Origin: Acidimicrobiaceae bacterium | Lineage (GTDB): Bacteria > Actinomycetota > Acidimicrobiia > Acidimicrobiales > RAAP-2 | NCBI GenBank assembly: GCA_003141095.1 | Contig: PLKM01000054.1 | Location: 1-37,044 of the forward strand | Length of the DNA: 37,044 bases | Direction of reading: 5' to 3' | Shown here: positions 1 through 9,988 of the stretch, one piece after another | Layout of the letters: every line of letters starts with the position of its first letter | Position numbering within the stretch: the stretch's first letter is position 1 | The notes under the pieces: generated by a model | What the model was told of the DNA's origin: nothing | Database searches by the model: none | Seen by the model: the letters and a program-made list of their open reading frames with translations, nothing else | Position numbers and translations under genes: made by a program

Positions 1-1760
<1,760 letters not shown>

Positions 1761-1784
1761 TCAAGGCTACTAGCCGTCGGCCGA

Positions 1785-3176
1785 TTACCCTTTCGAACGT
1801 TCCTCGCTGCTTCGAATCTCATCGCGAAGGCGCTGCGCCCTGTTGCGCAGCACTCCCTCGAGGTCGACACCGGCCCACTGTGCGGCGTCGAGCAGCGACG
1901 TCAGCGCGTCGCCCCATTCCGAAGCGACGTCCGACGATGACTCGGCGTCGCTCGCCCCGTCGCCGGAGAAAGAGAGTGCCCGCAACGAGTTGACCGCGCT
2001 GTCGCGCGCAACCTCACCGGTGACCGGGTGGGGCGCAACGAGTGCGGCCTTGCGCAAGAGCTTCGCGTAGAGGGTGAGCGCCGGCAACTGCCAGGCAATG
2101 CCGTCGATGACGCTCTCGCGACCCTTCTCCGCCTGCTTCAGCACCTCCCAGCGAGAAGCGACGTCGTTCGAGCCGCTCACGACCACGTCGCCAAAGACGT
2201 GCGGGTGGCGGTAGGTCAGCTTGTCGCGCACCGCGTCGGCAATGGTGGCGAGGTTGAACCGGCCCTCCTCGTCGCCAAGCTCGGCGTGAAAGACGATCTG
2301 GAAGAGAAGATCGCCGAGCTCTTCTTCGACGTGGGCCGTCGCCTCGTCGCTCGGCTCACCGAGCTCGTCCGCACGAACGAACGTTTCGAGGGCGTCGAGC
2401 GCCTCGTACGCCTCTTCGAGGAGATGACGCGTGAGCGACGCGTGGGTCTGCTCCTGGTCCCAGGGGCACTCGGCGCGCAGACGACGCATGAAACTCACGA
2501 GGTCGTCCGTCGCCTCGCCCGCCGTTCGAAGGCCCTCGATCCAAAGCGACGTCAGGTGATCGGCGCCGTCGAACGTCGCCAACTCGCTCGCGGCCAGCTC
2601 GACGATGACCTGGTCGCTGAGTCCCAAGTGGTGCAGCACCGTCACGATCGTCGCTGGTGGCAGGCGACCGGCGATGATGGCCAGCACTTCGGGCGCGTAG
2701 GCCTGCAGCACGAGCAGAGGACCGGGACCGCGCAGCGGTTCGCTCGACGCCAGGGCGTCAACCATCCGCAGTCCCGACGACATGGGATCCCGTCCCAGCG
2801 CCGCGCAGGCCACGTCGATCACCGAGACGGCCGGCTCACAGATCGTGCGAACGTCCGCGTTCATTCGAAGAAGCTCCACCGTCAGTTCGGCCACCACCGG
2901 CGATCCCGGGACCACGTACACGACCTCGCCGTTCGCCGATGACGTGGCGAGGCTCACCAGATCCTCGACAATCCTCGCGTACAGCGCCTCGAAGGAGTCG
3001 GCCTCTTCGTACCACTGGTCGTAACTCTGCACGTCGATCAGCGCACCTGCGGCGGGGTGGACGCGGGTGCGCAGCCGCACGACCGGCGCGTCCTCTATCA
3101 GTTGAAGGGTCCGGCGCGTCACCAGGCTGAGATCACCCGGGCCGAGGCCGACCACACGGACCGTTGGCTGGCTCAC
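1785..3176 (-). CDS. mazG: MazG nucleoside triphosphate pyrophosphohydrolase with N-terminal tetrapyrrole-methylase-like domain (YabN type)
   Basis: 463-residue two-domain protein. Residues 1 to about 220 resemble the SAM-dependent tetrapyrrole (corrin/porphyrin) methylase fold: it opens with VRVVGLGPGDLSLVT and has a VVPGSPVVAE loop. Residues from about 225 hold a MazG pyrophosphohydrolase domain with the helical metal-binding motif EEAYEALDAL followed by EEELGDLLFQIVFHAEL, then a weaker second MazG-like segment near the C-terminus (EWGDALTSLLDAAQWAGVDL). MazG domains hydrolyse (d)NTPs to NMP and pyrophosphate as house-cleaning or stringent-response enzymes. This arrangement is that of Bacillus YabN. 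The GTG start shares GTGA with the stop of the foldase gene upstream (3173-3176), so translation is probably coupled. Whether the methylase half is active cannot be judged from sequence. Confidence 0.9.
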   Translation of the reverse strand: MSQPTVRVVGLGPGDLSLVTRRTLQLIEDAPVVRLRTRVHPAAGALIDVQSYDQWYEEADSFEALYARIVEDLVSLATSSANGEVVYVVPGSPVVAELTVELLRMNADVRTICEPAVSVIDVACAALGRDPMSSGLRMVDALASSEPLRGPGPLLVLQAYAPEVLAIIAGRLPPATIVTVLHHLGLSDQVIVELAASELATFDGADHLTSLWIEGLRTAGEATDDLVSFMRRLRAECPWDQEQTHASLTRHLLEEAYEALDALETFVRADELGEPSDEATAHVEEELGDLLFQIVFHAELGDEEGRFNLATIADAVRDKLTYRHPHVFGDVVVSGSNDVASRWEVLKQAEKGRESVIDGIAWQLPALTLYAKLLRKAALVAPHPVTGEVARDSAVNSLRALSFSGDGASDAESSSDVASEWGDALTSLLDAAQWAGVDLEGVLRNRAQRLRDEIRSSEERSKG

Positions 3177-4258
3177 TTATAGGTTGCAGCAGTCGCCGTC
3201 GACAAGATCTTCGCGTCGCTGAGGTTTGCCGTGCTCGGCAACGCATTCGCGAAGACTGAAGGGCCCGAGGAGCCGAGCCCCCATTGGCCGAGCGCCGGGT
3301 CGACGTTGACGGCCGCCTGGTAGACGACACTCTCTTCCTGGGTCTTCGCGTTCGTCGCGTTCAACGTCTGAAGGTCCGAGAGCACGGCACTGGTGGCGCT
3401 CGCGAAAGGCGTCACCGTCTTTTTCGTCGGTGCGACGAAGAGTGCGTACTCGGCGTCGTTGTCGTTGATGACCTGGTAGTTGGTAGGAAAGCTGTTGAGC
3501 GCGGTGGTGGCGACGTCGGTGCGAACGCTGGCGTACGAACTGTTGGATGGCGCGAAACAACCGTAGGCGCCGCCCTTGGCCGCCGACGGATCCGACGAGA
3601 ACTTCTTGGCAAGTTCCGCGACGGAGGAGCCCTGCGCCCGCGCGGCGTTGAAGGCGGTCAGGTTCGTCGGCGCGACCAGCGCGATGCTCACGCAGATCGT
3701 GTCGTACTGCGAAACGTGCGAGGAGTAGTAAGCCTTCATCTTTGCAAGGGTGAGCGGGATCGTGCCGTCGAGGCGGCTCACGTAGTAGGTCGAGGTCGCC
3801 TGATCCTCGATCTCGGCACTACGCATCTCGCTCGGCATGGCGGCCACGGCCGCAACGGAGGTTCCGGGGCACGTGTATTTCGCTGCGGTCGCCGCAGAGG
3901 TCAACTCGCCCTCGAGTGACAACTTCGCCTCTGCGAGATCCTTGGCGCTGGGCACATAGTTGAAGTTCTTCTTGACGTACTGGCTGATCGCCAGTCCCTC
4001 GATGCGCATGTTCGCCCACTCGGCGGCGGAGGCGGCGGCGATCGTTGCCGAGCCCGCGCCCGCGGCGAAGGACTCGTTGCCGAGCGCCTCCATGTAGCAC
4101 TGCAGCACCGGCGTCGCCGTGATGGCCTTCAGTTCGCTGGAGAATGAGCTGTCCGAGACCCTGAGGCCGCTCACCGCCACTGCGGTGGAACTACTGGTGA
4201 GCCCGTAGGCGGTGGCTCCAACGAGGGCAACGACGAGCAAGGCAATGAGACGGCGCAT
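3173..4258 (-). CDS. Secreted/membrane-anchored parvulin-like peptidyl-prolyl isomerase (SurA/PrsA-like)
   Basis: 361-residue exported protein, probably a periplasmic-space folding factor. A basic N-terminus (MRR) is followed by a hydrophobic segment at about 4-22 with no lipobox Cys, so it is a signal peptide or anchor and not a lipoprotein. Residues about 30-170 are helical and SurA-N-like (VSGLRVSDSSFSSEL). The stretch about 175-270 fits a divergent PPIC rotamase: a beta strand around ICVSIALVAP, then FNAARAQGSSVAELAKKFSSDPSAAKGGAYGCF, here described by its ends FNAARAQG and GGAYGCF. Four Cys in an exported protein may form disulfides. It lies between mfd and mazG, where other actinobacteria carry a short secreted or lipoprotein gene. 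Catalytic residues are poorly conserved, so chaperone rather than isomerase activity is possible. Confidence 0.72.
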   Translation of the reverse strand: MRRLIALLVVALVGATAYGLTSSSTAVAVSGLRVSDSSFSSELKAITATPVLQCYMEALGNESFAAGAGSATIAAASAAEWANMRIEGLAISQYVKKNFNYVPSAKDLAEAKLSLEGELTSAATAAKYTCPGTSVAAVAAMPSEMRSAEIEDQATSTYYVSRLDGTIPLTLAKMKAYYSSHVSQYDTICVSIALVAPTNLTAFNAARAQGSSVAELAKKFSSDPSAAKGGAYGCFAPSNSSYASVRTDVATTALNSFPTNYQVINDNDAEYALFVAPTKKTVTPFASATSAVLSDLQTLNATNAKTQEESVVYQAAVNVDPALGQWGLGSSGPSVFANALPSTANLSDAKILSTATAATYK

Positions 4259-4281
4259 GTAGCAATGCTACCGAGTACAAA

Positions 4282-7200
4282 CTATTGGCCCGCCGACTCG
4301 GCAACGAGCTCGCGTAGCAGCCCGAGCAGCGCCCTCGGCGAGGCGTCCTCGAGTCCCACTTCAATGCGGAACTCCTTGGTTGCCTCGTCGTAGGCGTGCG
4401 ATCCGTACTTGCGCCGTAGGCGCATCTGCTGGCTGAGCATCAACTCGAGTGGGCCCATTCTCACCACTGGTTTCGAGCGCACCCCCACCTTCGCGGGAAG
4501 TACCGCGAGCGACGTGACGCCAAGTTCGAGGCACAGGAGACGGAGTTCGCCCAGTTCTAAGAGGCCCTCGGCGGCCCTCGGGAGGGGGCCGTACCGGTCA
4601 ATCCATTCACTGCGGAGGTCAAAGAGCTCCTCCATCGTCGCGACGCCCGCCAAACGACGATAGGCCTCGAGTCGAGCGTCGTCGGCCTCGACGTAGTTCT
4701 TGGGCAGGTGCGCCTCGCCCGCCACGTCGAGAATGACGGTGACGATCTCTGGCGCGACGAAGCCCTTGGCGTCGGCGACCGCTTCGGCGACGAGTTGCAT
4801 GTAGAGGTCGTAGCCCACCGCCGCGACCGGACCCGACTGGTCGTGACCGAGCAGGTTGCCCGCTCCACGAATCTCCAGGTCGCGCATCGCAATCTTGAAG
4901 CCACTTCCCAACGCCGTGTTGTCGCCAATCGTGCGAAGCCGCTCGAAGGCCGTTTCGGACAGGACCTGATCGGCGGGATGGAACAGGTAGGCGTAGGCGC
5001 GCTGCCCGCTTCTGCCGACCCGGCCGCGGAGCTGGTGCATCTGACCGAGACCGAGGCGGTCGGCGCGGTCCACGATGAGGGTGTTCACCGACGGCAAGTC
5101 AATGCCCGATTCGACGATCGTGGTGCACACCAGCACGTCGAAACGGCGCTGCCAGAAATCGATCATCACGCGCTCGAGGGTGCCTTCGTCCATCTGGCCG
5201 TGCGCCACGGCGATGCGCGCGTCGGGGACCAGTTGCGCGAGACGCTTCGCCACTTGGTCGATGTCGGCGACCCGGTTGTGGACAAAGAACACCTGTCCTT
5301 CTCGAAGAAGCTCGCGACGCACTGCTTCCACGACGGCCGGCTCGTTGTACTCGCCCACGTGCGTGAGGATGGGGCGCCGATCGGCGGGCGGCGTCGTCAC
5401 CATCGAAAGATCACGAATCCCGGCGAACGCCATCTCCAACGTGCGAGGAATCGGACTCGCACTGAGGGTCAGCACGTCCACGCCCAGCGAACGCGACTTG
5501 ATGGCCTCTTTGTGGCCGACCCCGAAGCGCTGTTCCTCGTCAACGACCAGCAGGCCCAGGTCCTTGAAGGTGACGTTCCCCGAGAGGAGACGGTGCGTGC
5601 CGATGACGACGTCGACCGTTCCCTCTTGCAGTCCGCGCAGGGTCTGTGCAGACTCAGCGTCATCGACGAAACGGCTGAGCAGGGCTACCTTCACGGGAAA
5701 ACCCGCAAAACGGTCGGTCATGGTGGCGAAGTGTTGGCTCGCGAGCAGGGTCGTCGGCACCAGTACCGCCGCCTGCTTGTTGTCCTGGACCGCCTTGAAG
5801 ACCGCCCGCACGGCGATCTCGGTCTTGCCAAAACCCACGTCGGCGCAGATGAGACGATCCATTGGCCGCGCACTCTCCATGTCGGCCTTCACGTCGTCAA
5901 TGGCCTGCGCCTGATCGGCGGTGAGGGTGTAGGGGAACAGCTCTTCCATCTCGCCCTGCCACGCCGTGTCGGGGCTGAAGGCGTGACCCTGCGCCACCGA
6001 GCGCTGGCGATAGAGATCGACCAGCTCTTGGGCCACCAGGAAGGCGGCGGCCCGGGCCTTGGCGCGCGTCTTTTGCCACTCGGCGCCGCCCATGCGAGAG
6101 AGCGCCGGCGCGTCCCCGCCCGAGTACGGCGTGAGGACATCTATCTGCTCGGTGGGCCAGTAGCTGCGCCCATCCTTGAACTCGAGGATGAGGTAGTCAC
6201 GCGTCGTGCCGTTGATCGCGCGCGTCGTCGTGCCGGAGAACTTCGCCACGCCGTGCTGGCGGTGCACCACGTAGCTGCCAATCGCGAGGTCGTCGAAGAA
6301 GCCGTCGACGTTGCGCGCCCGCGTGCGGGCCACCCGGTGAATCGTGCGCCGTCCGGTGAGGTCGCTCTCGCTCCACACCACGATTTCGGGATCGTCCAGG
6401 CTGAAGCCCGCGGGCAGCGAGCTCTCGAGCACGGTGATGCGCACATCGAGCACCTTGTCGGGATCGGTGGTCACCTCCATCCCCTCGGCGCGCAGCTGCT
6501 CGGCCATGCGCTCGACCGAGGCCGCGTTCGACGTGAGCACCACCCCGCGTCGTTTCGTGGACCAGTTACGCACGTGAGCGGCGATACGCGCGGCGTCGCC
6601 CTGGACCACGGGCGGAGAACTGAGGTTCATGGTGCCGCCCGAGAGCGCCCCCACGGTGGGCTCGAGGGCCACGTCGACACGGCCCTCGAGCACGTCGTCC
6701 CACGCCTCGTGCAGGAGCGGGACGTGCGTCGTTGCCTGCCACGTCGCGGCGACCGCGTCGGTGAGTTCGCGTTCCTCGTCGAGAAGATCACCGAGGCGCT
6801 GACGTACCCGCTCGGGCTCGACGACCAGGCACGTGACGTCGCCCAGCTCGTCGAGCAACGTCGATGGCTGCTCGATGAACAGGGGCATCCAGCCCTCCAT
6901 GCCGTCGAAGAGCTGGCCGGTCGCCAAACGGTCGAAGGTCGCTCGCCCCCAAGGCTGGCTGGCAATGAGCTCTTCGGCTCGAGCACGCGTCGTGGCGCTC
7001 GGAAGCCATTCGCGCGCGGGCGCGATGCTCGCCTCGTCTACGTCGTGCAGCGACCGCTGATTCGCGATGTCGAATGACGTGAGTCGCTCGACTTCATCGC
7101 CGAAGAAGTCGAGGCGCAGCGGGTCGTTGCCTTGCGCGGGCCACACGTCGACGATGCCCCCGCGCACCGCGAACTCGGCTCGGTGCTCGACCAGGCTTTC

Positions 7201-7674
7201 GCGCCGGTACCCGAGCGCCGCCAAATCGTCAATGAACCGGTCGCGGTCGAGCTCCGCGCCGCGTTGGACCACGAGTGGGGCGACGACCGGCTCGGGCGCC
7301 AGCACTTGGGCAATGGAGCGGGCGGACGCCACCACCACGCGCGGTCGGTCGGCCTGGCCGAGCCGGAAGCGCAGCAGGGCCCGAGTCGCCATCACCGAAC
7401 TATCGGGACTCACGCGCTCGAGGGGATGCGTGTCCCATCCCGGCCAGAGCGCCACCTCAGCATCGCCGAGCAGCGCGACGAGGCCGTCGCGCAACTGCTC
7501 CGCTTCGGTGGAGGTGGCGGTGACGACGAGCGCGAACGGTGCTTCGAGAACGTAGGACGCGACCGTGAGCGGCGTGGCGTAACTGCCGGGGGTGAACGAT
7601 CCAGAGGCATTCTGGGCTCGCAGCGACGGGCCGACGAGCTCGAGGACGCGGCGAAGGCCCCGCGACTCAGTCAC
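4282..7674 (-). CDS. mfd: Transcription-repair coupling factor Mfd
   Basis: 1130-residue ATP-dependent DNA translocase that removes stalled RNA polymerase and recruits UvrA to lesions. Domains in order are a UvrB-homology region (about 1-330), a CarD-like RNA polymerase interaction domain (about 460-520, with GSYVVHRQHGVAKF), the superfamily 2 helicase with Walker A ADVGFGKTE at about 610-618 and the DEEQRFGV box at about 712, the helicase C lobe with the TRG-like segment QLRGRVGRSG, and the C-terminal TRCF/D7 domain that binds UvrA. Length is normal for the family. The GTG at 7674 overlaps the end of pth by 8 nt, indicating coupling. No frame damage is seen. Confidence 0.98.
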   Translation of the reverse strand: MTESRGLRRVLELVGPSLRAQNASGSFTPGSYATPLTVASYVLEAPFALVVTATSTEAEQLRDGLVALLGDAEVALWPGWDTHPLERVSPDSSVMATRALLRFRLGQADRPRVVVASARSIAQVLAPEPVVAPLVVQRGAELDRDRFIDDLAALGYRRESLVEHRAEFAVRGGIVDVWPAQGNDPLRLDFFGDEVERLTSFDIANQRSLHDVDEASIAPAREWLPSATTRARAEELIASQPWGRATFDRLATGQLFDGMEGWMPLFIEQPSTLLDELGDVTCLVVEPERVRQRLGDLLDEERELTDAVAATWQATTHVPLLHEAWDDVLEGRVDVALEPTVGALSGGTMNLSSPPVVQGDAARIAAHVRNWSTKRRGVVLTSNAASVERMAEQLRAEGMEVTTDPDKVLDVRITVLESSLPAGFSLDDPEIVVWSESDLTGRRTIHRVARTRARNVDGFFDDLAIGSYVVHRQHGVAKFSGTTTRAINGTTRDYLILEFKDGRSYWPTEQIDVLTPYSGGDAPALSRMGGAEWQKTRAKARAAAFLVAQELVDLYRQRSVAQGHAFSPDTAWQGEMEELFPYTLTADQAQAIDDVKADMESARPMDRLICADVGFGKTEIAVRAVFKAVQDNKQAAVLVPTTLLASQHFATMTDRFAGFPVKVALLSRFVDDAESAQTLRGLQEGTVDVVIGTHRLLSGNVTFKDLGLLVVDEEQRFGVGHKEAIKSRSLGVDVLTLSASPIPRTLEMAFAGIRDLSMVTTPPADRRPILTHVGEYNEPAVVEAVRRELLREGQVFFVHNRVADIDQVAKRLAQLVPDARIAVAHGQMDEGTLERVMIDFWQRRFDVLVCTTIVESGIDLPSVNTLIVDRADRLGLGQMHQLRGRVGRSGQRAYAYLFHPADQVLSETAFERLRTIGDNTALGSGFKIAMRDLEIRGAGNLLGHDQSGPVAAVGYDLYMQLVAEAVADAKGFVAPEIVTVILDVAGEAHLPKNYVEADDARLEAYRRLAGVATMEELFDLRSEWIDRYGPLPRAAEGLLELGELRLLCLELGVTSLAVLPAKVGVRSKPVVRMGPLELMLSQQMRLRRKYGSHAYDEATKEFRIEVGLEDASPRALLGLLRELVAESAGQ

Positions 7675-8290
7675 GCGCGCCGTTCACGCGACGCTGCGCG
7701 TCTTCGAAGTCGTAGTCGAGGAGCATCTCGAGGGCGTCGGCCGCCGCGGCGACGTCGAGCGCGAGGGCGCTCTTGCGCGCTCCGGTGGGACGCTGCAACA
7801 CGTAGTCCGCACCCTGCTCCTTGGTACGAGGCTTGCCAATTCCAATTCGAAGTCGGGCGAAATCCTGGGTGCCCAGGGTCTGGGCGATGGAGCGCAGGCC
7901 GTTGTGACCAGCGAGTCCCCCGCCCTGTTTAAGCTGCAGGCGGCCCGGCTCGAGGTCGAGCTCGTCGTGAGCAATGACCAGATGGGTCAGATCGTCGAGA
8001 GAGCTCCGACGAAGCAGGGGCGGCAGGGCGCTCCCCGATTCGTTCATGAAGGTGATGGGCACCGCGAGAGTGACGGGACCGCGCGGCGTCACAATCGTGG
8101 CACTGAGCGCCCTTTGACGGCCTTCGAGCTTGAGTTTCGCGCCTCGGCGTTCGACCACCAGACGCACGGCGTCACCGCCAACGTTGTGTCGCGATCCTTC
8201 GTACTCCGCACCGGGATTGGCGAGTCCAACTATTACGAGTGAACTCGCGACGCCCCGGCGGACTTCATCACGTGAGCGCCGAAGCGCCAC
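7667..8290 (-). CDS. pth: Peptidyl-tRNA hydrolase
   Basis: Releases peptide from peptidyl-tRNA that drops off ribosomes, recycling tRNA. The 207-residue product carries the family motifs VIVGLANPGAEYEGSRHNVG (catalytic His in RHN), FMNESG, VIAHDELDLEPGRLQLK with the catalytic Asp, and GGGLAGHNGLRSI. The reading frame begins with GTG at 8290, six nucleotides after the rplY stop and without a clear Shine-Dalgarno, so coupled re-initiation is likely. The first 17 residues precede the conserved core and are longer than usual, but no in-frame start codon lies nearer. It follows rplY and precedes mfd, the standard actinobacterial order. Confidence 0.96.
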   Translation of the reverse strand: MALRRSRDEVRRGVASSLVIVGLANPGAEYEGSRHNVGGDAVRLVVERRGAKLKLEGRQRALSATIVTPRGPVTLAVPITFMNESGSALPPLLRRSSLDDLTHLVIAHDELDLEPGRLQLKQGGGLAGHNGLRSIAQTLGTQDFARLRIGIGKPRTKEQGADYVLQRPTGARKSALALDVAAAADALEMLLDYDFEDAQRRVNGARD

Positions 8291-8296
8291 AACGAA

Positions 8297-8893
8297 CTAA
8301 ACCGCGGCAGTCTCGGGGCCGCCCGCCGTCTTGACGGTGCGTCCGGCACGAGTGGTAACGACCGAAAGTGTGTGGTCGACCGCTGGCTCGACGCCCTCGG
8401 GGAGCACGATGTCGGAAACGCGAATCGAATCGCCAACCTTCAGGTCCGAGATGTCGACGTCGATGTGGGTGGGAATCGTGTCCGGACGGGTCTTGATCTC
8501 GAGGCTGAACATCTGCTGGTCGATTTCCCAGTCGGCGTGACGCACTTCAACGGCATCACCAACCATGTGAAGGGGGACTTCGGCGATAACGGTGCTCTTG
8601 GGGTCGACGACTTGGAAGTCGATGTGCGACACGGTGCCGCGAACGGGGTGACGCTGGATCTCACGGGCCATGACGAGGAACTTCTTGCCGTCGGCGTCGA
8701 GCTCAATCATCGAGTTCAACCCCTGGTCGCCCGAAACCGCCGTACGAAAGGACTTCGCGTCCACCGAGATAGGGAGGGGACTTACACCAGGGCCGTAGAC
8801 GACTCCGGGAATCGAGCCCGCACTGCGGAGTCGACGCGAGTTGCTGGAACCCTTTTCGCGACTCGTCGACGCGTTCAACGTGACCTTTGACAT
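8297..8893 (-). CDS. rplY: 50S ribosomal protein bL25, long Ctc/TL5 form
   Basis: 5S rRNA-binding protein of the large subunit. The 198 residues comprise an N-terminal L25 domain (about 1-92, with the opening REKGSSNSRRLRSAGSIPGV) and a C-terminal TL5/Ctc beta domain (about 93-180, with HIDFQVVDPKSTVIAEVPL and VDISDLKVGDSIRVSDI). This is the long form seen in Thermus TL5 and in actinobacteria, not the short E. coli form. The ATG at 8893 is preceded by GAGGAG at good spacing. A 90-nt gap to prsA (8894-8983) is the largest space in this block and could hold an internal promoter. Confidence 0.96.
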   Translation of the reverse strand: MSKVTLNASTSREKGSSNSRRLRSAGSIPGVVYGPGVSPLPISVDAKSFRTAVSGDQGLNSMIELDADGKKFLVMAREIQRHPVRGTVSHIDFQVVDPKSTVIAEVPLHMVGDAVEVRHADWEIDQQMFSLEIKTRPDTIPTHIDVDISDLKVGDSIRVSDIVLPEGVEPAVDHTLSVVTTRAGRTVKTAGGPETAAV

Positions 8894-8983
8894 GAAAACT
8901 CCTCTTACGAACGGCTGACGCCCCAGATTGGGCCACGCACAGGGTACAGAGTCTAGCCGTCCGACCGTGTTTGCCCTCTCGAG

Positions 8984-9973
8984 CTACAGAAGGTTCTCGC
9001 CACCGAAGATCTCCGAGACCGAAGAGTCCTCAAAAATAGCGGAAATAGCGTTGGCGACCAGCGGGGCGACCGAGAGAATCTCCAACTTCTCGAAGCGACG
9101 CTCGGGGCCGAGCGGCAGCGTGTCGGTGACGATGACCCGACTGACCGGAGCATTGAAGAGTCGGTCAACCGCCGGCGGGGAGAACACGGCGTGGGTGGCC
9201 ATGACCCAAATTTCGTCCGCTCCATGCTCCTTCAGTAGGTCGCACGCCGCGACAATGGTTCCCGCGGTGTCGATCATGTCGTCGATCAAGACGCAGTGGC
9301 GCCCGTTGACGTCACCCACGATGTGACGGGCTTCGGAGATGTTCGCGGTGCCGTGGGGACGGGTCTTGTGGACAAGGGCGAGTTCGCAGCCCAGGTGCTG
9401 GGCGTATCGCTCGGCGACCTTCACCCGTCCGGCATCGGGCGCCACGACCACGAGTTCGTGGGGATTGGCGTTGGCCTTCAGGTAGTCCTCGAAGACCGGT
9501 GCCGCCACCAGGTGGTCGACGGGGATATCGAAGAAACCCTGGATCTGGCCCGAGTGGAAGTCAACGGAGAGCACGCGGGTGGCCCCGGCGGTCTGGAGCA
9601 TGTCGGCGATCAACTTCGCCGTGATTGGCTCGCGTCCCGCGGATTTTCGGTCCTGGCGGGCGTAACCGTAGTTCGGGATAACCGCGGTGATGCTCTTCGC
9701 CGAGGCCCGCTTCGCGGCGTCGATCATGATGAGTTGCTCCATCACGGCGTCGTTCACCGGCGAGGAGTGCGTCTGAATGATGAATACGTGCGCGCCACGG
9801 ATGGATTCGTCGAACCGGCAGTGAATTTCGCCGTTGGCGAACTCACGGACGTTGGCCTCGGTCAGTTGGATGCCCAACTGCTCGGCGATGTCCTGAGCGA
9901 GCGCGGGGTGACAGCGCCCCGTGACGAGAACGAGGCGACGCTTAGCGAGAGACTCCACGGCGCCATCGTACAA
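8984..9973 (-). CDS. prsA: Ribose-phosphate pyrophosphokinase (PRPP synthetase, class I)
   Basis: Makes 5-phosphoribosyl 1-pyrophosphate from ribose 5-phosphate and ATP for nucleotide, His and Trp synthesis. Motifs seen are the ATP-side segment FANGEIHCRF, the flexible loop region NYGYARQDRKSAGREPI, VDFHSGQIQGFFDIPVDHL, VVAPDAGRVKVAERYA, and the PRPP/ribose-phosphate loop VLIDDMIDTAGTI. Given here from a TTG at 9973 (329 residues). A GTG at 9958 (324 residues, VESLAKRRLVLVTG) fits the family start equally well and neither has a strong ribosome site. It lies 15 nt after glmU. Together they supply nucleotide and sugar-nucleotide precursors, a pairing found across many bacteria. Confidence 0.96.
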   Translation of the reverse strand: MYDGAVESLAKRRLVLVTGRCHPALAQDIAEQLGIQLTEANVREFANGEIHCRFDESIRGAHVFIIQTHSSPVNDAVMEQLIMIDAAKRASAKSITAVIPNYGYARQDRKSAGREPITAKLIADMLQTAGATRVLSVDFHSGQIQGFFDIPVDHLVAAPVFEDYLKANANPHELVVVAPDAGRVKVAERYAQHLGCELALVHKTRPHGTANISEARHIVGDVNGRHCVLIDDMIDTAGTIVAACDLLKEHGADEIWVMATHAVFSPPAVDRLFNAPVSRVIVTDTLPLGPERRFEKLEILSVAPLVANAISAIFEDSSVSEIFGGENLL

Positions 9974-9988
9974 GGTGTGGAGAGGGGC

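Noticed and set aside
2028..2942. 304-codon plus-strand open frame opposite mazG
   Set aside because: Antisense shadow of mazG with no domain signature and Arg/His-rich composition.
4259..4271. Small hairpin GTAGC-AAT-GCTAC just upstream of the foldase start
   Set aside because: A 5-bp stem with a 3-nt loop is common by chance and no T-tract or conserved context supports a role.
4708..7077. A 789-codon open frame on the plus strand opposite mfd
   Set aside because: It is fully antisense to an intact mfd, has no recognisable family motif and an unnatural composition rich in His/Arg/Glu/Gly. Such frames arise from the GC-rich codon use of the real gene.
9974..9988. Frameshift as the explanation of the short GlmU
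   Set aside because: Only 15 nt lie between the stop and prsA, so the missing 100 or so residues cannot be in another frame there.
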